64,000 bases of DNA from Trichuris trichiura. Lineage: Eukaryota > Nematoda > Enoplea > Trichinellida > Trichuridae. This document shows positions 47,431 through 58,802 of the stretch, piece by piece. How positions within the stretch are numbered: the first letter of the stretch is position 1; every line of letters starts with the position of its first letter. Both the position numbers and the translations under genes were made by a program. The notes below the pieces were generated by a model, which worked only from the letters and a program-made list of their open reading frames with translations, had not been told where the DNA came from and made no database searches. The stretch is from the NCBI GenBank assembly GCA_037903355.1, contig JBAJFE010000034.1:558001-622000 (forward strand), in the 5' to 3' direction.

Positions 47431-48923
47431 CAGTCGGCTCTTGTTATCTGCGCATTCTGTACAACGCGGTTTGTCCGGCGGGAAACACTGAAGTTATCTT
47501 TTACACGGCAGTACACGAGATAAAGCCTAGAACAGTCAGTGGTTGCTGGAAGCGTTTGTAAGGTGACGCAGTCAGTGAAAGAGAAGACTTAGGTGCCATC
47601 GATGAGGAGGTCATAGACGTAGTAAATATTGCCAAGGAGTTGGGAGGTGAGGGTTTTTCTGACATGATAGAAGACGATATCAGAGAGCACATAAAAGATT
47701 GTGGAAAGCTGTTCACTAACGAGAAACTCGACGAACTGAGGCAGTCATTTATGGGCAGCGACGACGACATTATGGAAGACACAGGAGCTGAAACACCCTC
47801 GGATTGGACACTGCAAAAGCTTGTCAGTATTTTCTGGCAAGCGCAGGTCCTAAAGGATATGACTGCTGGCTACGATCTATCCATGGAATGTGGCATCACG
47901 GCTACACGAGGAATAACGGCTTCGTCGAAGCTGCTACAAGATTTATTCGATGAAGTGAAGAAAAGAGAGAGCGCTCCCTATAACAATGTTTTTAAATAAA
48001 GCTCCGGCAGCTGTGGAGACTAACATTTTAAGGCGAGAAGTTTCGCTACCAACAAGTTCAAGAAACCGTGGGACTGGCCGGTCTCTAGGGGATCTGCGTC
48101 CAATTAGAGAAAGTAGGTAAATTGATACATAATGCCCTAAACGTTTCTGTCGTAGACGTTTTGCTCTATGTGGATGTGTTCTGTGCTCTGGATTCCTGCT
48201 TAAGTGCGCCTGTGTATTTTATATTTCCCCTGTTGTTGCCGGGAGGAAGTGCGCTGATTCGAGAATCTTGGCAACAAAGGATGCACAGCGCGAATACAGT
48301 GGCGCAGGGCGTTGACGAGTAGATACTGAATTTTACTTAGCACTCAAATGAGCACGAGAGAAAGACAAAACCGAGCGATCTCGACCAGAGCAAACGACCG
48401 AATGAGAACGAATGAGTGTCCACCCGCACGATGCAGAGTGCTACTCCGCCAGAAGGCACGAATCAGTAAGTTGGCTACCTGCCAACCGGTGGGGGGCCCT
48501 GCGTGAGCGCGTCATCGTCGTCAGTGCCTAACTGGCAACACCTGTTGTGTACCCATTCCGCGCATCAGTACATCGCTTAGCTCATTAAAGCAAGGCAATT
48601 CCCAGGCGTTTAAAAAAGGGCATCTTACTTTCATCCTTTCTTGTATCTAACGGCCTGGACTCTGACGGCTAAGCCCACTGGACAAGCGCAGTCCCATTGA
48701 CATCCTTATCTCGTAACTAGATTCCGTCGTACCAAGCTTCGAAGGATCACTGCGTATGACAACCGTCCCGGAAGAAATTCAATGGAGCAGGACGAAATAC
48801 GCGGTTAGAATATAAGCTATTTGGCCTTTTTCGTAGAGTATCCTATGTAACGCCTGTTCAGCTTAACGCGGTGAAACGTTCAACATTTTGGACGAATTAA
48901 CCGCGGATAACGATGGCTGACTG
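47431..48923 (+). mobile_element. Tigger deletion derivative, copy T3
   Basis: Terminal repeats CAGTCGGCTCTTGTTATC (47431) and complement (to 48923), each next to TA. It has the same internal deletion as T1 and T2 and is the best preserved: 47640-47999 reads continuously from FSDMIEDDIREHIKD through ETPSDWTLQKLVSIF to LLQDLFDEVKKR. It is longer than its relatives only because of a nested insertion at 48234-48540. Confidence 0.85.
48234..48540. mobile_element. Nested short inverted-terminal element in T3
   Basis: Compared with T1, T3 has about 307 extra bases beginning TGTTGCC and ending GGCAACA, bordered by CCTGT on both sides (48229-48233 and 48541-48545). That is a small DNA transposon pattern with a roughly 5-bp duplication; the exact border is ambiguous by two bases. 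It has no coding capacity, and the family is not recognised. Confidence 0.6.
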
Positions 48924-49082
48924 TAATATAATAAGCCTTATTTCCACCTTTAACCTTAGGGAAAGGCAGAACAGACTGGTCGAAAACGTACAATAAGAAG
49001 GAACCTATAACTATTCAGTGCGGAGCCATAAGTTTTCGTGTTTGAATTGTTTGTTCGTACGGAGTTTGTACCGTTGAAAAGT

Positions 49083-49247
49083 ACAAAAACTTTTAATGTA
49101 AGGCCGTAGCTTTCGGGCCGCGCGTAACCCGCCTTCAGCACTACTAAAATTAATGGAAGATTTTTCCATTAACTTTTAGTACCACCCAGGACGGGTCACA
49201 CGCAGCCTGGAAGTTGCGGCCTTCCATTAAAGGTTTTTATATTCCTT
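49083..49247. repeat. Short foldback with decayed hammerhead motifs
   Basis: An imperfect palindrome centred near 49165. The left arm (minus strand, 49105-49142) retains GAAAGCTA, a GGG/CCC stem and CTGAAGG, one base off the CTGANGA core. The right arm is further decayed (GGACGGGTC...CCTGGAAGTT). Same general design as the foldback at 13.7 kb. Confidence 0.5.
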
Positions 49248-49389
49248 AACAAGACAAACTCCAACAAATAAGTCACCGTAGAAAGTTGTTGTAACAATCC
49301 AATTTCTTTATATTGAAGGAAAAAAATTTGGCAATCGCAGTAAGGTCCCAACAACTAATTTCACGAAAACATAGATGAAAATGGAACGT

Positions 49390-49620
49390 CGACGCACGTC
49401 CTTTAGCGCTATTGCTCACAGAACGACCGACAGTCACCTCCCTCACACGGCTGGCGACGGAACAAGATCATTTCAGAAACGTACGGTATAGAAATGTTCT
49501 GTATTTTCTCCAACAACTTGTTCATTCATTCGTTGGTAGGGCACTTTGAAGTTTACTTACAGATACATCAAACTGGCCACACCCGTGAACCAGAAGACCA
49601 ACTATGAAACAACCTAAGCC
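49390..49620 (+). repeat. Diverged family B retroelement copy
   Basis: Aligns by eye to 27066-27260: CTGGCGACGGAAC...TTTCAGAAACG replaces CTGACGACGGAAC...GTTCCGAAAGC (core A lost at 49454), followed by ATTCGTTGGTAGGGCA and TTACTTACAGATAC. The hammerhead core is broken. Confidence 0.5.
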
Positions 49621-50368
49621 TGTCAAAAGACACCCCGCGCGCATTCATTCAACCGTTCAAACTCATTGTAAAGCTTAGTCTGTTCTAGATCAGATTTTCG
49701 AAGTCGTAAATTCATATGTATTACAATTACTTAACTTATCACGTACGTCAATTTTCAAAACTGGAATAGGCTAATTCAGATTGCGCTAATAGGCACTGAC
49801 TTAGCTTTAGGATCAAACCAAGCTTCAAAATTAAGTTCATGCTTTAAAATGTTCGCGAAAAACTTCAGCGGATACGTAACAATTATCTTAACGCTGAAAA
49901 TTAGTCTGCTCTTATGCATAAACCCAAAAATGTTAAACACAGAAGAGAACATCGCAAACGAGCCGAAAAACAGCGACATGCCTTCCATGCCGATAATAGG
50001 GAAGCCTACCAGCACTACCTTGGCTAATGCGCTTAAGAGTCGCCTGAACGCAGCTGCGAGTTTCTTTCACTTATCTGAGTCTTATATGCACGAAAATATC
50101 TCAATGAATTTTTGCCGTCACATTTCGAATAAGCTTTTACCGAGAATATATTTTACCCTCAGCAGTATGAGACCTGCAGTTTGCTAAGATAAGGTCAGAC
50201 ACTAGATTAGCTTACACACGAATAGATATTGCTTTGAATGAATGACAGCAAGTAGTACTGTTATTGGCTTTCACAAGCAAAGAACAATACATAGAGAATA
50301 CGTATTCAGTGCAGGATAGCATATAAGTACTGTTTTCCGTGCAATATATGACTATGACAGTGGAAGAA
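49621..50368. other. No supported gene
   Basis: Overlapping frames on both strands at 49776-50187 are open, one hydrophobic on the minus strand (LVGFPIIGMEGMSLFFGSF). No splice or domain evidence separates a real exon from chance. Confidence 0.3.
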
Positions 50369-51397
50369 CTACTGAGTTTCTGACGAATGAAATACTTCCA
50401 GATGTTTTCGGAAGCCATCGATGCACATAAACGGAAAAGAGTTTTCGCCGCATAACGTGCATACAGTAAGATCACCGAATTCAGCACTCCTTATTACAAC
50501 ACCATATCGAGTCCAATCAACTTGTTGAGCAGTCGATTTTGAAGTTTTGGCAAGCTTCTTTGGAAGAGCACTACTTTGGTCCAAACATTTCCCTTTACAC
50601 AACGAACGGGTTACTGGACGACGAGGTGGGCTATCCGGATCGGATTTCGGTGCCACTGAAGGCACTTCGTAATCTTTTGCGTTCCCACGGATTAAGCGAC
50701 GCCTCATGCGCTCCAAGAAGTCCGCAAACGCGCCATCCGTCAAACTAATGCGACAGTCACTTTTCTGGCGGACGGTTTCTGCCTCCTCCGAAGTGAGATG
50801 GCCATTCTGCAACTGACCCATCGATGATTTGGAATCCGAAGATGGCTTTGAACGATTATCACATTGTAGTCGCCTTGCGTTTACACGAATAACCGGCGGT
50901 TTATCAGTTTCACTGGTACTATTTAAAATCACTGATGAAGATGACGTGGCGACATTGGCTGCCACAGGTTTTGCAACGGTTCCGCGGATGTATACGGGAT
51001 TCTTAGGCGGAGACGCCTTACCGAGATTAAGGAGTGTTGATGCGCTGGACTGCTGTGGAAGGAGCGATGAGATGCTCGAGCTCCCCTGATTAGAATGGTT
51101 GGTGCGCGGTAGCAACACAGCACGATAAACGCCACTACCACTACTGGGAACACCTGAATTACGCACAAATGAAGCACTGCCACGTTCACTGCTCTTATGA
51201 TTACTGTAAGTGCGTCGAGTCTGGCAGTTCTGTCTTTGCTGGATAGTGTGTGGGAGGACTAGTCTGACCGTTGGTTTTCCATAGATTAATGGTGGACGTT
51301 GCGAAACGTTTGCGGGAAATCTAGTCCTGATACTACTACCAGTCGAACTGCCATTACGGGTGGCCGGTTTATTCACAGTGCTGTTGTCCATTGACAT
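50369..51397 (-). CDS. Intronless Ser-rich protein with C-terminal C2H2-like finger
   Basis: A single 342-codon frame, the longest uninterrupted in the window. About 280 residues are Ser/Thr/Pro/Arg-rich and probably disordered, with basic clusters (RMRRRLIRG around residue 240). The last 40 residues hold CTLCGENSFPFMCIDGFRKH then LEVFH, a Cys-x2-Cys-x15-His-x4-His arrangement that can bind zinc like a long-loop C2H2 finger. This suggests a nuclear protein, but the family is not recognised. The ATG directly follows a CTTTGTTTAG acceptor-like sequence, so a 5' UTR intron or spliced-leader addition could end right at the start codon. Confidence 0.7.
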   Translation of the reverse strand: MSMDNSTVNKPATRNGSSTGSSIRTRFPANVSQRPPLIYGKPTVRLVLPHTIQQRQNCQTRRTYSNHKSSERGSASFVRNSGVPSSGSGVYRAVLLPRTNHSNQGSSSISSLLPQQSSASTLLNLGKASPPKNPVYIRGTVAKPVAANVATSSSSVILNSTSETDKPPVIRVNARRLQCDNRSKPSSDSKSSMGQLQNGHLTSEEAETVRQKSDCRISLTDGAFADFLERMRRRLIRGNAKDYEVPSVAPKSDPDSPPRRPVTRSLCKGKCLDQSSALPKKLAKTSKSTAQQVDWTRYGVVIRSAEFGDLTVCTLCGENSFPFMCIDGFRKHLEVFHSSETQ

Positions 51398-51730
51398 CTA
51401 AACAAAGTGGTTTCATTAGTAAACAACTATACCATAGCGGTTCGTTGCGTAGTAGGTACAGAAAGCGCGCTACCAAGAACGACAACGATCGCGTCCGAAC
51501 GCTTTTACGCTTCAAAAACGACGGCTGCCCAACGGAATGATTCGTCACACCGAAACGCCTATAATTTGAATGTTTTATTTGTCCATGTGCAATAGTATCT
51601 TAACACTAAGGACAACAATGCCGACGTTAGTGCTACGCGAATGGGAACCTTGAAAATATCATTGGATTTAAGAAAAATATTTGCGGCTTTGCAACCCGTT
51701 TGTTAAAAACGTTTATTTCTAGACGTTAAC

Positions 51731-51772
51731 CCGCTGAGCTTTCGGGCCTCACCAGGGCCCGTCATCAGCGCT
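51731..51772 (-). ncRNA. Hammerhead ribozyme-like motif, downstream copy
   Basis: Minus strand: GCG, CTGATGA, stem CGGGCC/GGCCCG, GAAAGCTC, then AGCGGG. The core is intact. The first stem I pair is lost because an extra A precedes GC; the next two can still form. Confidence 0.5.
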
Positions 51773-52214
51773 AAGTGCGCCGCCCGTCAGGTCGGTCATT
51801 ATGTTAGCAAGCTGCTCCATCCGACCGACCTTGGCGGAGACCTCAGCCGTCAGGTCTGTCTTGACCCGTCGGGCCTGGGTCCCACCTAGTCAGTCAGACT
51901 TCGCAGCGAGCACCCAACCGACCTTCCACGACGGCAGCAACACTAACAATGAGAAACAACGAACAAACAAACGATATACCCGTCTGTTTTAAACAGACAG
52001 GTTTTAAACTGTCTTCTTTCCGGGTCTTTACCGTCTTTCTTCTCAGCCTCTCGTTGCCCTCTTTGTTGTCCATGCCCGCACACATATATTAATTTAATTC
52101 CTCTTTTTCTTCTTTCTTTTTTCTTCTCTCCTTGCTAACGGGTGCGTTATTCAGAATAAAAATTTTTGCGGCTTTGCAACCCGTTCGTTAAAAGCTTTTA
52201 TTTCTAAACGTTAA

Positions 52215-52258
52215 CCGGCGGAGCTTTCGAGCCTCACCGGGGCCCGTCATCAGAGCTA
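52215..52258 (-). ncRNA. Hammerhead ribozyme-like motif, upstream copy
   Basis: Minus strand: CTGATGA, CGGGCC with GGCTCG (one weakened G.U pair in stem II), GAAAGCTC, CGCC. Upstream is AGCT rather than AGCG, so stem I is weaker than at 52316. Confidence 0.5.
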
Positions 52259-52315
52259 TGTGCGCCGCCCGTCGGGTCGGTCATTATGTTAGCAAGCCGG
52301 CGGGAGGCACACATA

Positions 52316-52354
52316 GCGCTGATGACGGGCCCCGGTGAGGCCCGAAAGCTCCGC
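52316..52354 (+). ncRNA. Hammerhead ribozyme-like motif, inverted copy
   Basis: CTGATGA at 52319-52325, stem II CGGGCC/GGCCCG, GAAAGCTC at 52344-52351. Stem I GCG (52316-52318) pairs with CGC (52352-52354). This is the best preserved copy of this family. Confidence 0.6.
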
Positions 52355-52825
52355 CGGTTAACGTTTAGAAATAAAAGTTTTTAACGAACGGGTTGCAAAG
52401 CCGCAAAAGTTTTTATTCTGAATAACGCACCCGCTAGCAAGGAGAAAAGAAAAAAGAAAGAAAAAAAGAAGAAGAATTAAATGGATTTAAGAAAGCTATT
52501 TTCCCTTGGTAATGACGTATAGCGACAAGTGTAAAGACCTATAGAACGAATGTTCAAACCACGGTGCGGCAGACAGATACGAGTAAAAAGGCCATAAATG
52601 TTTAATGTATTAGAGCCTTTAAAACACATTTGTCGTCTTTGCACACACGTTCCATTATTCATGTTGGTATGTAGTGACAGTCAGTTCTGAACATTCGAAC
52701 GATTTCAATACGCAGAACAAATGTTCTCGTCCTTACTCATAACTGTCAATTTACCTGTTGGTTAGACATCCGTACTTTTATCACTCATACTGACACTGTT
52801 AGGAGGCAAAACCTTGTCATAATTG

Positions 52826-54251
52826 TTAATAGTACAGAATTCTATACATCTGCGAAGACATGGTCGTCTTCGACTTCTGTTGTAAAGAATAAGAGGAAGA
52901 CGAAAGTGATTTACTTTGGAGAGAAAACTCAACGTCCCAGCCGCATTTATTTGATCTCCAAGTGATAGGGAGGTCGTCAGGCCTCAAGTTCTTAAATGCG
53001 TGCGGTTTCGCTGACTTACCAATGACCAATGGCTCCAACTTCTACCCAGTTGCGCTAGAGCAAAGAAGCGCAGTGAATCGTTCTTTGGAGACCTTCCCGC
53101 TCTTGCATTTATTGCCTTTTAGTACAAGACTTCTAGCAGGCATAGCCTTGAAGAAAAAGCCGCATTCGTCAGCATTAAAAATGTCCTCCTTCTTGAAGGT
53201 GCTGCCCAAATAACGAAACTTCGCGACGAAGTTTTCCAAGACCCTGACGGGAACTTCGCTAGATTCAGGCGGAGAATATTTTCTGAGAAATCTTAAGATG
53301 GAGCTTGAACTTATTGAGCCAACCGCTTGATGCTTGGAAACCTGTCAACCTGACTTCCACTGCGAATCTTCTAGCAACTTCCTGGATCATTGGGCCACAG
53401 ATCCGTGCATTAGCTGCTCTCATTTGCTTAAACCAACGTAACGCTGCTTCATTGACTTGGTCAAAAAAGGTTCTCCTCCTTTTTCTCCGCGCGTTTCCGC
53501 TTTCCTTCTCATATCTTTCCAAGTACTCACATTTACGTTTCTCGATGTTGCTAAAAGTAGTCTTGCGGACATGAAACCGTTCCGCTGTCTTCCTTTGACT
53601 GTTGGTTGAAAGAAAGCGGATAAGATCTACTTTTTCCTTCAGTGTGAACTTTCCCAATTCTTTCCGTTCGGCCATAGTGCAAACTGTAATCAGCATGGTA
53701 GCTACTACTGCGTCTGTTACTGCGTAAGCCTGACCATCTTTACTCGCGAAGACACGTTAAGGCCACTTTCCGCACCCGTACGGCAAAGCGAATGAATAGA
53801 GCTGAGCTCAACGCAAACGAATACAATTAGGCTCGATTCGTCCTATTTCGCTCAATGGGCGAATGCTGCCGACGCGTAGGTGGGAGCTTATGTACTTGAG
53901 GAAACGAGCAAGCTGTGCCGGCAAGCATAAAAGAAGCATCGTCAAAGCGACGGAATCGGTTCTGTAATCAGGAATCTCCAATGCACGGTATTGAAAATTT
54001 TCGCTACGTTGAGTAATAGCACATTGAGGCAATGACTGTTAGTAGCTGCTAGCGATTGACGCAGAGCAAACTAGCATTACGTCCATATATCACGTCACGG
54101 CTAAAGCGGTCAACTTTCCGCTTACGGAGGTGGTCAACGTATAGAGGTTGTTCTTGCGCTTATTAACGTGCTGACCAACCAACTGGTCAAACTTCGGTCA
54201 GCTTACGAGGCGGTCGACATATAGAGGTGGTCAACTTCGGGGGTTTTGCTG
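52826..54251 (-). mobile_element. Second Tigger family, broken transposase (T5)
   Basis: The right terminus ends at 54251 beside TA, with a long terminal repeat containing TATAGAGGTGGTCAACTTCG. From 53663 the minus strand encodes a Tigger transposase: KFTLKEKVDLIRFL and RKTAERFHVRKTTFSNIEKR (CENP-B helix-turn-helix), QEVARRFAVEV, GWLNKFK, then after a frameshift near 53296 RKYSPPESSEVPV, IFNADECGFFFK with the first catalytic Asp, and LVLKGNKCKSGKVSKERFTALL. A TAG at 53042-53044 interrupts it before PLVIGKSAKPHAFKNL. The rest of the catalytic domain and the other terminus are missing. Confidence 0.85.
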
Positions 54252-55205
54252 TAGTTACCATAGGCTGCCTCCTACTTTATTAGCTTAAAAATAGAATTAC
54301 TGTATTACAAGGTAGGCTTCTACCGCATGATGTCCCTCAACTGTGCGCTAATTCAAAAGTTTAATTTTGTTAAGATAGGCTGCGCGAACTGTTGACGTTC
54401 AATAGGTTCTAATCCTCAGTATATGTTCGTTACAGTTCATCGTATACGCTTCCCCGCGAGGACCTCCTATCGTGGCTGTTCGCCCTGCCTATGCCGAGAC
54501 TGGTTCAGCACTATGCTGTTTAACTTCAGGTTAAGCCTAAGCCTAAACGTAAACTAATGACGGTGTTGAACCAATAGCGAAACTCCCACTAGGAACCAAC
54601 CACCGCCGGCGTTACACGCATTGATTAAGCGGCTCGACTTGCGATGGAACGCTTCGAACATAACGGCACCGTAGGTCGAGAACGCCATGTAGTTCTGCTC
54701 GCACTATCTATTACCGTGTAGTACCGTGGCACTCTTCTTGCAGAGTGAATTAGAGGCGTATACAAAGAACAGTGGGCCAAGTGAAACGCGTTGGCCAAAT
54801 GAAACCGTTCTCTTCAACAAAACAAGTTGAATGTCACTTATTGTACATTCACTGTTCAGATTCCCAAACAAGAACAATCTAATTTCTTAGCCATCACTGC
54901 AATAATGATAATGCACGCAGTAGACCGCAACGGTTCATTTTTTTTATTGCAATCAAGCTTTTCAGGTCATTTTCCATTTGTCGTTAACACGGCATCAGCA
55001 TACGAAATTATTTGTCATTTAACATTATTAAACAGGCGAACTATTCATCGCAGCAGTGAGCTTCATTGAAAGTTCATCTTTACTAAACTGGTTAGATTGT
55101 GCTTGCAACAGTCTTTGACGCGTTAGCGGCTGGTTTCCAGCGGATGTGCTGACGATAACTCAATAAGCTCACTGTTGCGATAAGCCTTACGAAGTCATCC
55201 TGACG
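54252..55205. other. Intergenic, 3' flank of the MSP gene
   Basis: Contains two GCCTAA telomere-like units at 54534-54545. No gene is supported. Confidence 0.4.
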
Positions 55206-55720
55206 TTACGTCTGAACTATCTTGATGGAAATTCTATTCTTAACCGGCTCTTTTTCCGTTGTTGCCCAAAATACCTGAAAATTAAAAGTTATTACATCAG
55301 AAGTGCCCCTAACGCATGTTATTCTTAGTCGCTCGATTATGTTAATGGTGCTGTGTTTTACCTTTGGCTCGCTAACTTTCCCACTTATAGGCAGGCTCAT
55401 AACGAGCAACTTGGTAACGTTTCCACTGTACTGTTCAGGATCGTAAGGCATACGACGAACAGTGACAACGGCTGACTGTTGCGGTTCCAATATGCCAATA
55501 ACTGGCTGCGTTCGTATTAAGGAAGGGCTAGCAGGCTTTACCTGCAAGCAAAGTCTTCGCACTTGAAACAGCTTTGTGCTCTCACCTTGTAAGCTAGCCT
55601 AATGTTATCGTTAGAGTTCTTTAAAACTAACTGCACTTCGACCGTGTCCGCAGCCTTTCCTTCTATGACAAGCGATTCTGTTGGAACCAATAACAAACCG
55701 AACCCTTTCGAGGCTGACAT
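55206..55720 (-). CDS. Major sperm protein (MSP) domain protein
   Basis: Three exons, 55720-55586, 55541-55362 and 55274-55206, join in phase to exactly 127 residues, the usual MSP length. The Ig-like MSP fold is recognised from LLLVPTESLVIEGK, VQLVLKNSNDNIRLAYKVK, VIGILEPQQSAVVTV and a LLVMSLPISGKVSE strand. In nematode sperm MSPs polymerise to drive amoeboid movement, and released MSP signals to oocytes; other MSP-domain proteins bind FFAT motifs. The sequence is divergent from classic MSPs, so a small sperm-protein-like or non-sperm role is possible. Introns are 44 and 87 bp with GTGAGA/GTAAAA donors and TTGCAG/TTTCAG acceptors. The ATG at 55720 was chosen by length match. Confidence 0.8.
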
Positions 55721-55799
55721 TTGTCCAAAGCTGGCTTTGAAAATGCCACTATTTCGCAAACACTTTCTGCGTTACCGAACAAAAATGTGAAAATGTAAA

Positions 55800-58560
55800 T
55801 TGTTTATTCTAGTTTGAAAATTTCTACTTGAACTACTTTAAAACCACGCACGCACGTCGGTTTAAGATAATTTTGGCAAATCAGGCCAGGTATTGACCAA
55901 AGTGAATCGACAGAAGCCATCTATTATTACGAGTACTGCTACGGAACATGAGCTCAAAAGAGTAATTAGATTTTGCAGCTAAGTTATTTATCGCCAAATA
56001 GGTAAAGTTCGACTTCGAAAACGAACATAAAAACTATGCGTATTGCTTTGCCATTCCGTAATGGCGGGAAAACTAAACCTAACCTGCAGACTACTATTGT
56101 ATACTGTCCTCTAAACTAGCAACGCCTAAGGTCATGCCAAATATCGCCTCCTAGGCTTGTAAACACAACGTAGACGTAGAAAAAGACGCACATCAACAAA
56201 GCTAGCCCCTTAGGTTACTGTTACGTAGGCGAGAGGCCGCAACATCAATGAATTTGTACTGGAGCCCTTAAACTGTGGGAAGCGGCAGGTCAAATGAGAC
56301 AAATTCCATCACTCCAGCATACTAGTTGAATCAGACAGGCTCCCAAGTTGCCCTTCCGGCTAAGCCGTAGATCCTGGCTCCCTAAGCTTATTCGCGCCGG
56401 AATTCCTCCTATGGACATAGCATCGTTTGGTTGTGAGTGTTCCAATGTCACTAACACATGGTCCCACAACGTTGAATTAACCAGGAGTAGCTTTTATTGC
56501 AAAGACCAATGGCTGTTTGGCGCCAGCTGGCGTTAAAGTAAGGGTTTAGGACAGGCCTTCATCCTCCAGCGTCTCTTAAAGAACCTCCATGTATGCTCCC
56601 CTTGAGAATCATTCTTGACCAAGAAAAACTGAAAGGAAATTGACCGTAGAGATCTCGGCCAATCCGCTCAAGGAAGAACAACTTAAGGAGGTGCTAGAAA
56701 ACTGAATGCTTTGAAAAGCGGCGCGTCTAACCACGAAAAACGCTGTTTTAGGATGTTAACAAACCACCTCTTGATTCACTTCACGATCTACTGTAGTAGG
56801 CCTGAAACAACACCCTTGCGTTTAAAAAGTGATCTTCAGATGCTCATTAAAAGCAGTTTAAAAGATATCAACGGCAGCTGCGGATAATAAGCGAGAAGCT
56901 CGTAAAGGTGAACCTCCCAAGAGAAAGTTATTTTGCTGAATTACATACGTGCCAACTTTACCTTAAAATGAAGCTGCTTCAACTGTATTTATTTATTGCA
57001 CCGTGCTTCTATTCAGAGTGATCCACCAACCGGACCCAAGAAAAATGCGCTTGCAGTGCGTCACTCGGGAAAAAATGTACAGTAACAATAACAGTACTTG
57101 CATACATGAAACAGGATTATTACAGTAGGCAAGTCAAGTCAAATTACAATTTCCGTGGCTTCAAAAGCTACAAGTAAAGGGCGCATAGCTTTCGAAGTTT
57201 ATGAAAGCAGCCTGTTGTTTGATAATCCAAAAATGTTTGTCCCATTTTTAACACTTCTACGCGCTTTGTTTTGCTTCTTTTCATCTAGAAAACATTTAAA
57301 ATTCTGCTGATTAATTTGTTGTACCCGCGTTTAAGTTTCAATTTTTTTCTTGCCTTTTCCCCCTCCCTTTGCTTGATCCGCGTTCAAGTGATCCTGGCTG
57401 CAATGCCAACCTTTTTCGTACCTGTAAGTCATGTACAGATACGGTAAATTTAAGTGTGCACCCGTAGTTTGGTTAGTTTGTAGAAGTTGTTGCTCCGGCA
57501 GAGTTGGCGTTGCCGTTTTGTCTCCTTGACGTCGATGCTGCATCTTTTGGCCACATTAGTTTTTCACGTGTGCGATAAGATTTCTTATTATTCTAATTTT
57601 TTTACGTTAGCTGCGTGCTTGACTTCAGTGCGATACTTTTCGCAGTCTTTCGCTGCACTGACTTCTGTCTCATTTGCTGTGCTTCCATTTGGTCTTTTTC
57701 TATCCCACTTTGAGCAATGAACTTCGCCTTGTTCGAGTTACTTGAAGATCGCTATCGCTGTAACGTGCTTATTCATTCTTTCTGATGGATTTTTTCCCAA
57801 AGGTTCAGTTTCTGCATGTATCGCTGTCAGCTTTCATAAATTGTTGACGCCATCTTGAGTACTACTACTGTAAAGATACCAATCTTGCGGTTATTTGTTT
57901 GCCTTTATCTCTAAGCTACAACTGTGCAGCTTACTGGTGCTCCTTAGTTTATTGCAGTTGTCATATAGCTTGTGGAAGTACTACTGCAGTTACCTTCCTG
58001 TTCACGCCCACCTGTAGCTTATTGATTTTATTCATTCATTTTTGTTTGATTTAATAAGATTGTTCACTGGTCGACTTTAGCCACCTTTAAGCAAAGAGCA
58101 TTAGCATTATGCACAGTTAACTGTTTATACGATAGAGAACTCTAGAATTTGTGTCGTAAATATGTTCCGTAGGTGACACATTAAAAAACATGAACGTAGT
58201 ACTGTTGCTGTCTTTGATGTTTGAATGCTCAGCCATAGGAAAAGCGTTGGTTCTTCATGACACGCGTTAGGAGCTCCTAACAAGCTGTTTCACGAAAATT
58301 ATTTCAACGTTAAAAATTGTTTTTAGGTGTGCGCGGGTTAAAGGGTGATGGGTAATTCATTAAGAAAAAGCAGGATTTGGCCAACAAAGCGGTCGCGTAA
58401 GGATAAAGCAGTGCCTCGAAACGACAAAGGTACGTAGTTCTGCTAAACAATATATTGCAGCACTGTCACGTGATGGTGTGTCGGCTGACTTTTTACTATG
58501 AACGGGTCGGGGTCAGAATCCCAAAATCGAAATCCCGACAGCCACAATCCCAGATGGGAC
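55800..58560. other. Intergenic, nothing recognised
   Basis: Upstream side of the MSP gene. A plus-strand frame at 56348-56536 and others have no domain or splice support. Confidence 0.4.
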
Positions 58561-58568
58561 AAACCTGG

Positions 58569-58802
58569 AATAGGTTGAAAATGCAGTGTAAAGTTTGACC
58601 TTGTGACAGTTGTGCATTGGCATCTTCTAGATAAGGAATGCATTTGAGTAGAGGCGGCGTCATTATACTGGTCTTGTTCGGATTTAGTGATCTAAAAAAC
58701 AAGACCGGTATTATAACGCTTCTACCCAAATGCGTTCCATATCTAGATGATGCCGATGCATAACTCAAAAAGCCACACTTTACAGTGCATTTTCAACCTA
58801 TT
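58569..58802. repeat. Foldback repeat (arms about 105 bp)
   Basis: Arms 58569-58678 (starting AATAGGTTGAAAATGCA) and 58699-58802 (ending TGCATTTTCAACCTATT) are inverted copies at roughly 80% by eye, around a 20-nt loop. There is no hammerhead core. A non-autonomous foldback element is likely, but its family is unknown. Confidence 0.65.

Larger units (their letters stand above)
51690..52482 (-). mobile_element. Retrozyme-like or Penelope-like unit with hammerhead motifs
   Basis: On the minus strand two direct copies of a segment of about 130 bp (around 52299-52165 and 51816-51690) each contain CTTGCTAACATAATGACC, a hammerhead core and GTTAACGT.TAGAAATAAA. They lie about 485 bp apart. A third, inverted copy (52314-52482) forms a palindrome with the first (arms from about 52093). 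Between the direct copies is a short open frame (52085-51894) with no known domain. Direct hammerheads flanking a unit of a few hundred bases is the layout of retrozymes and of Penelope pseudo-LTRs; no reverse transcriptase is present. Confidence 0.6.
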
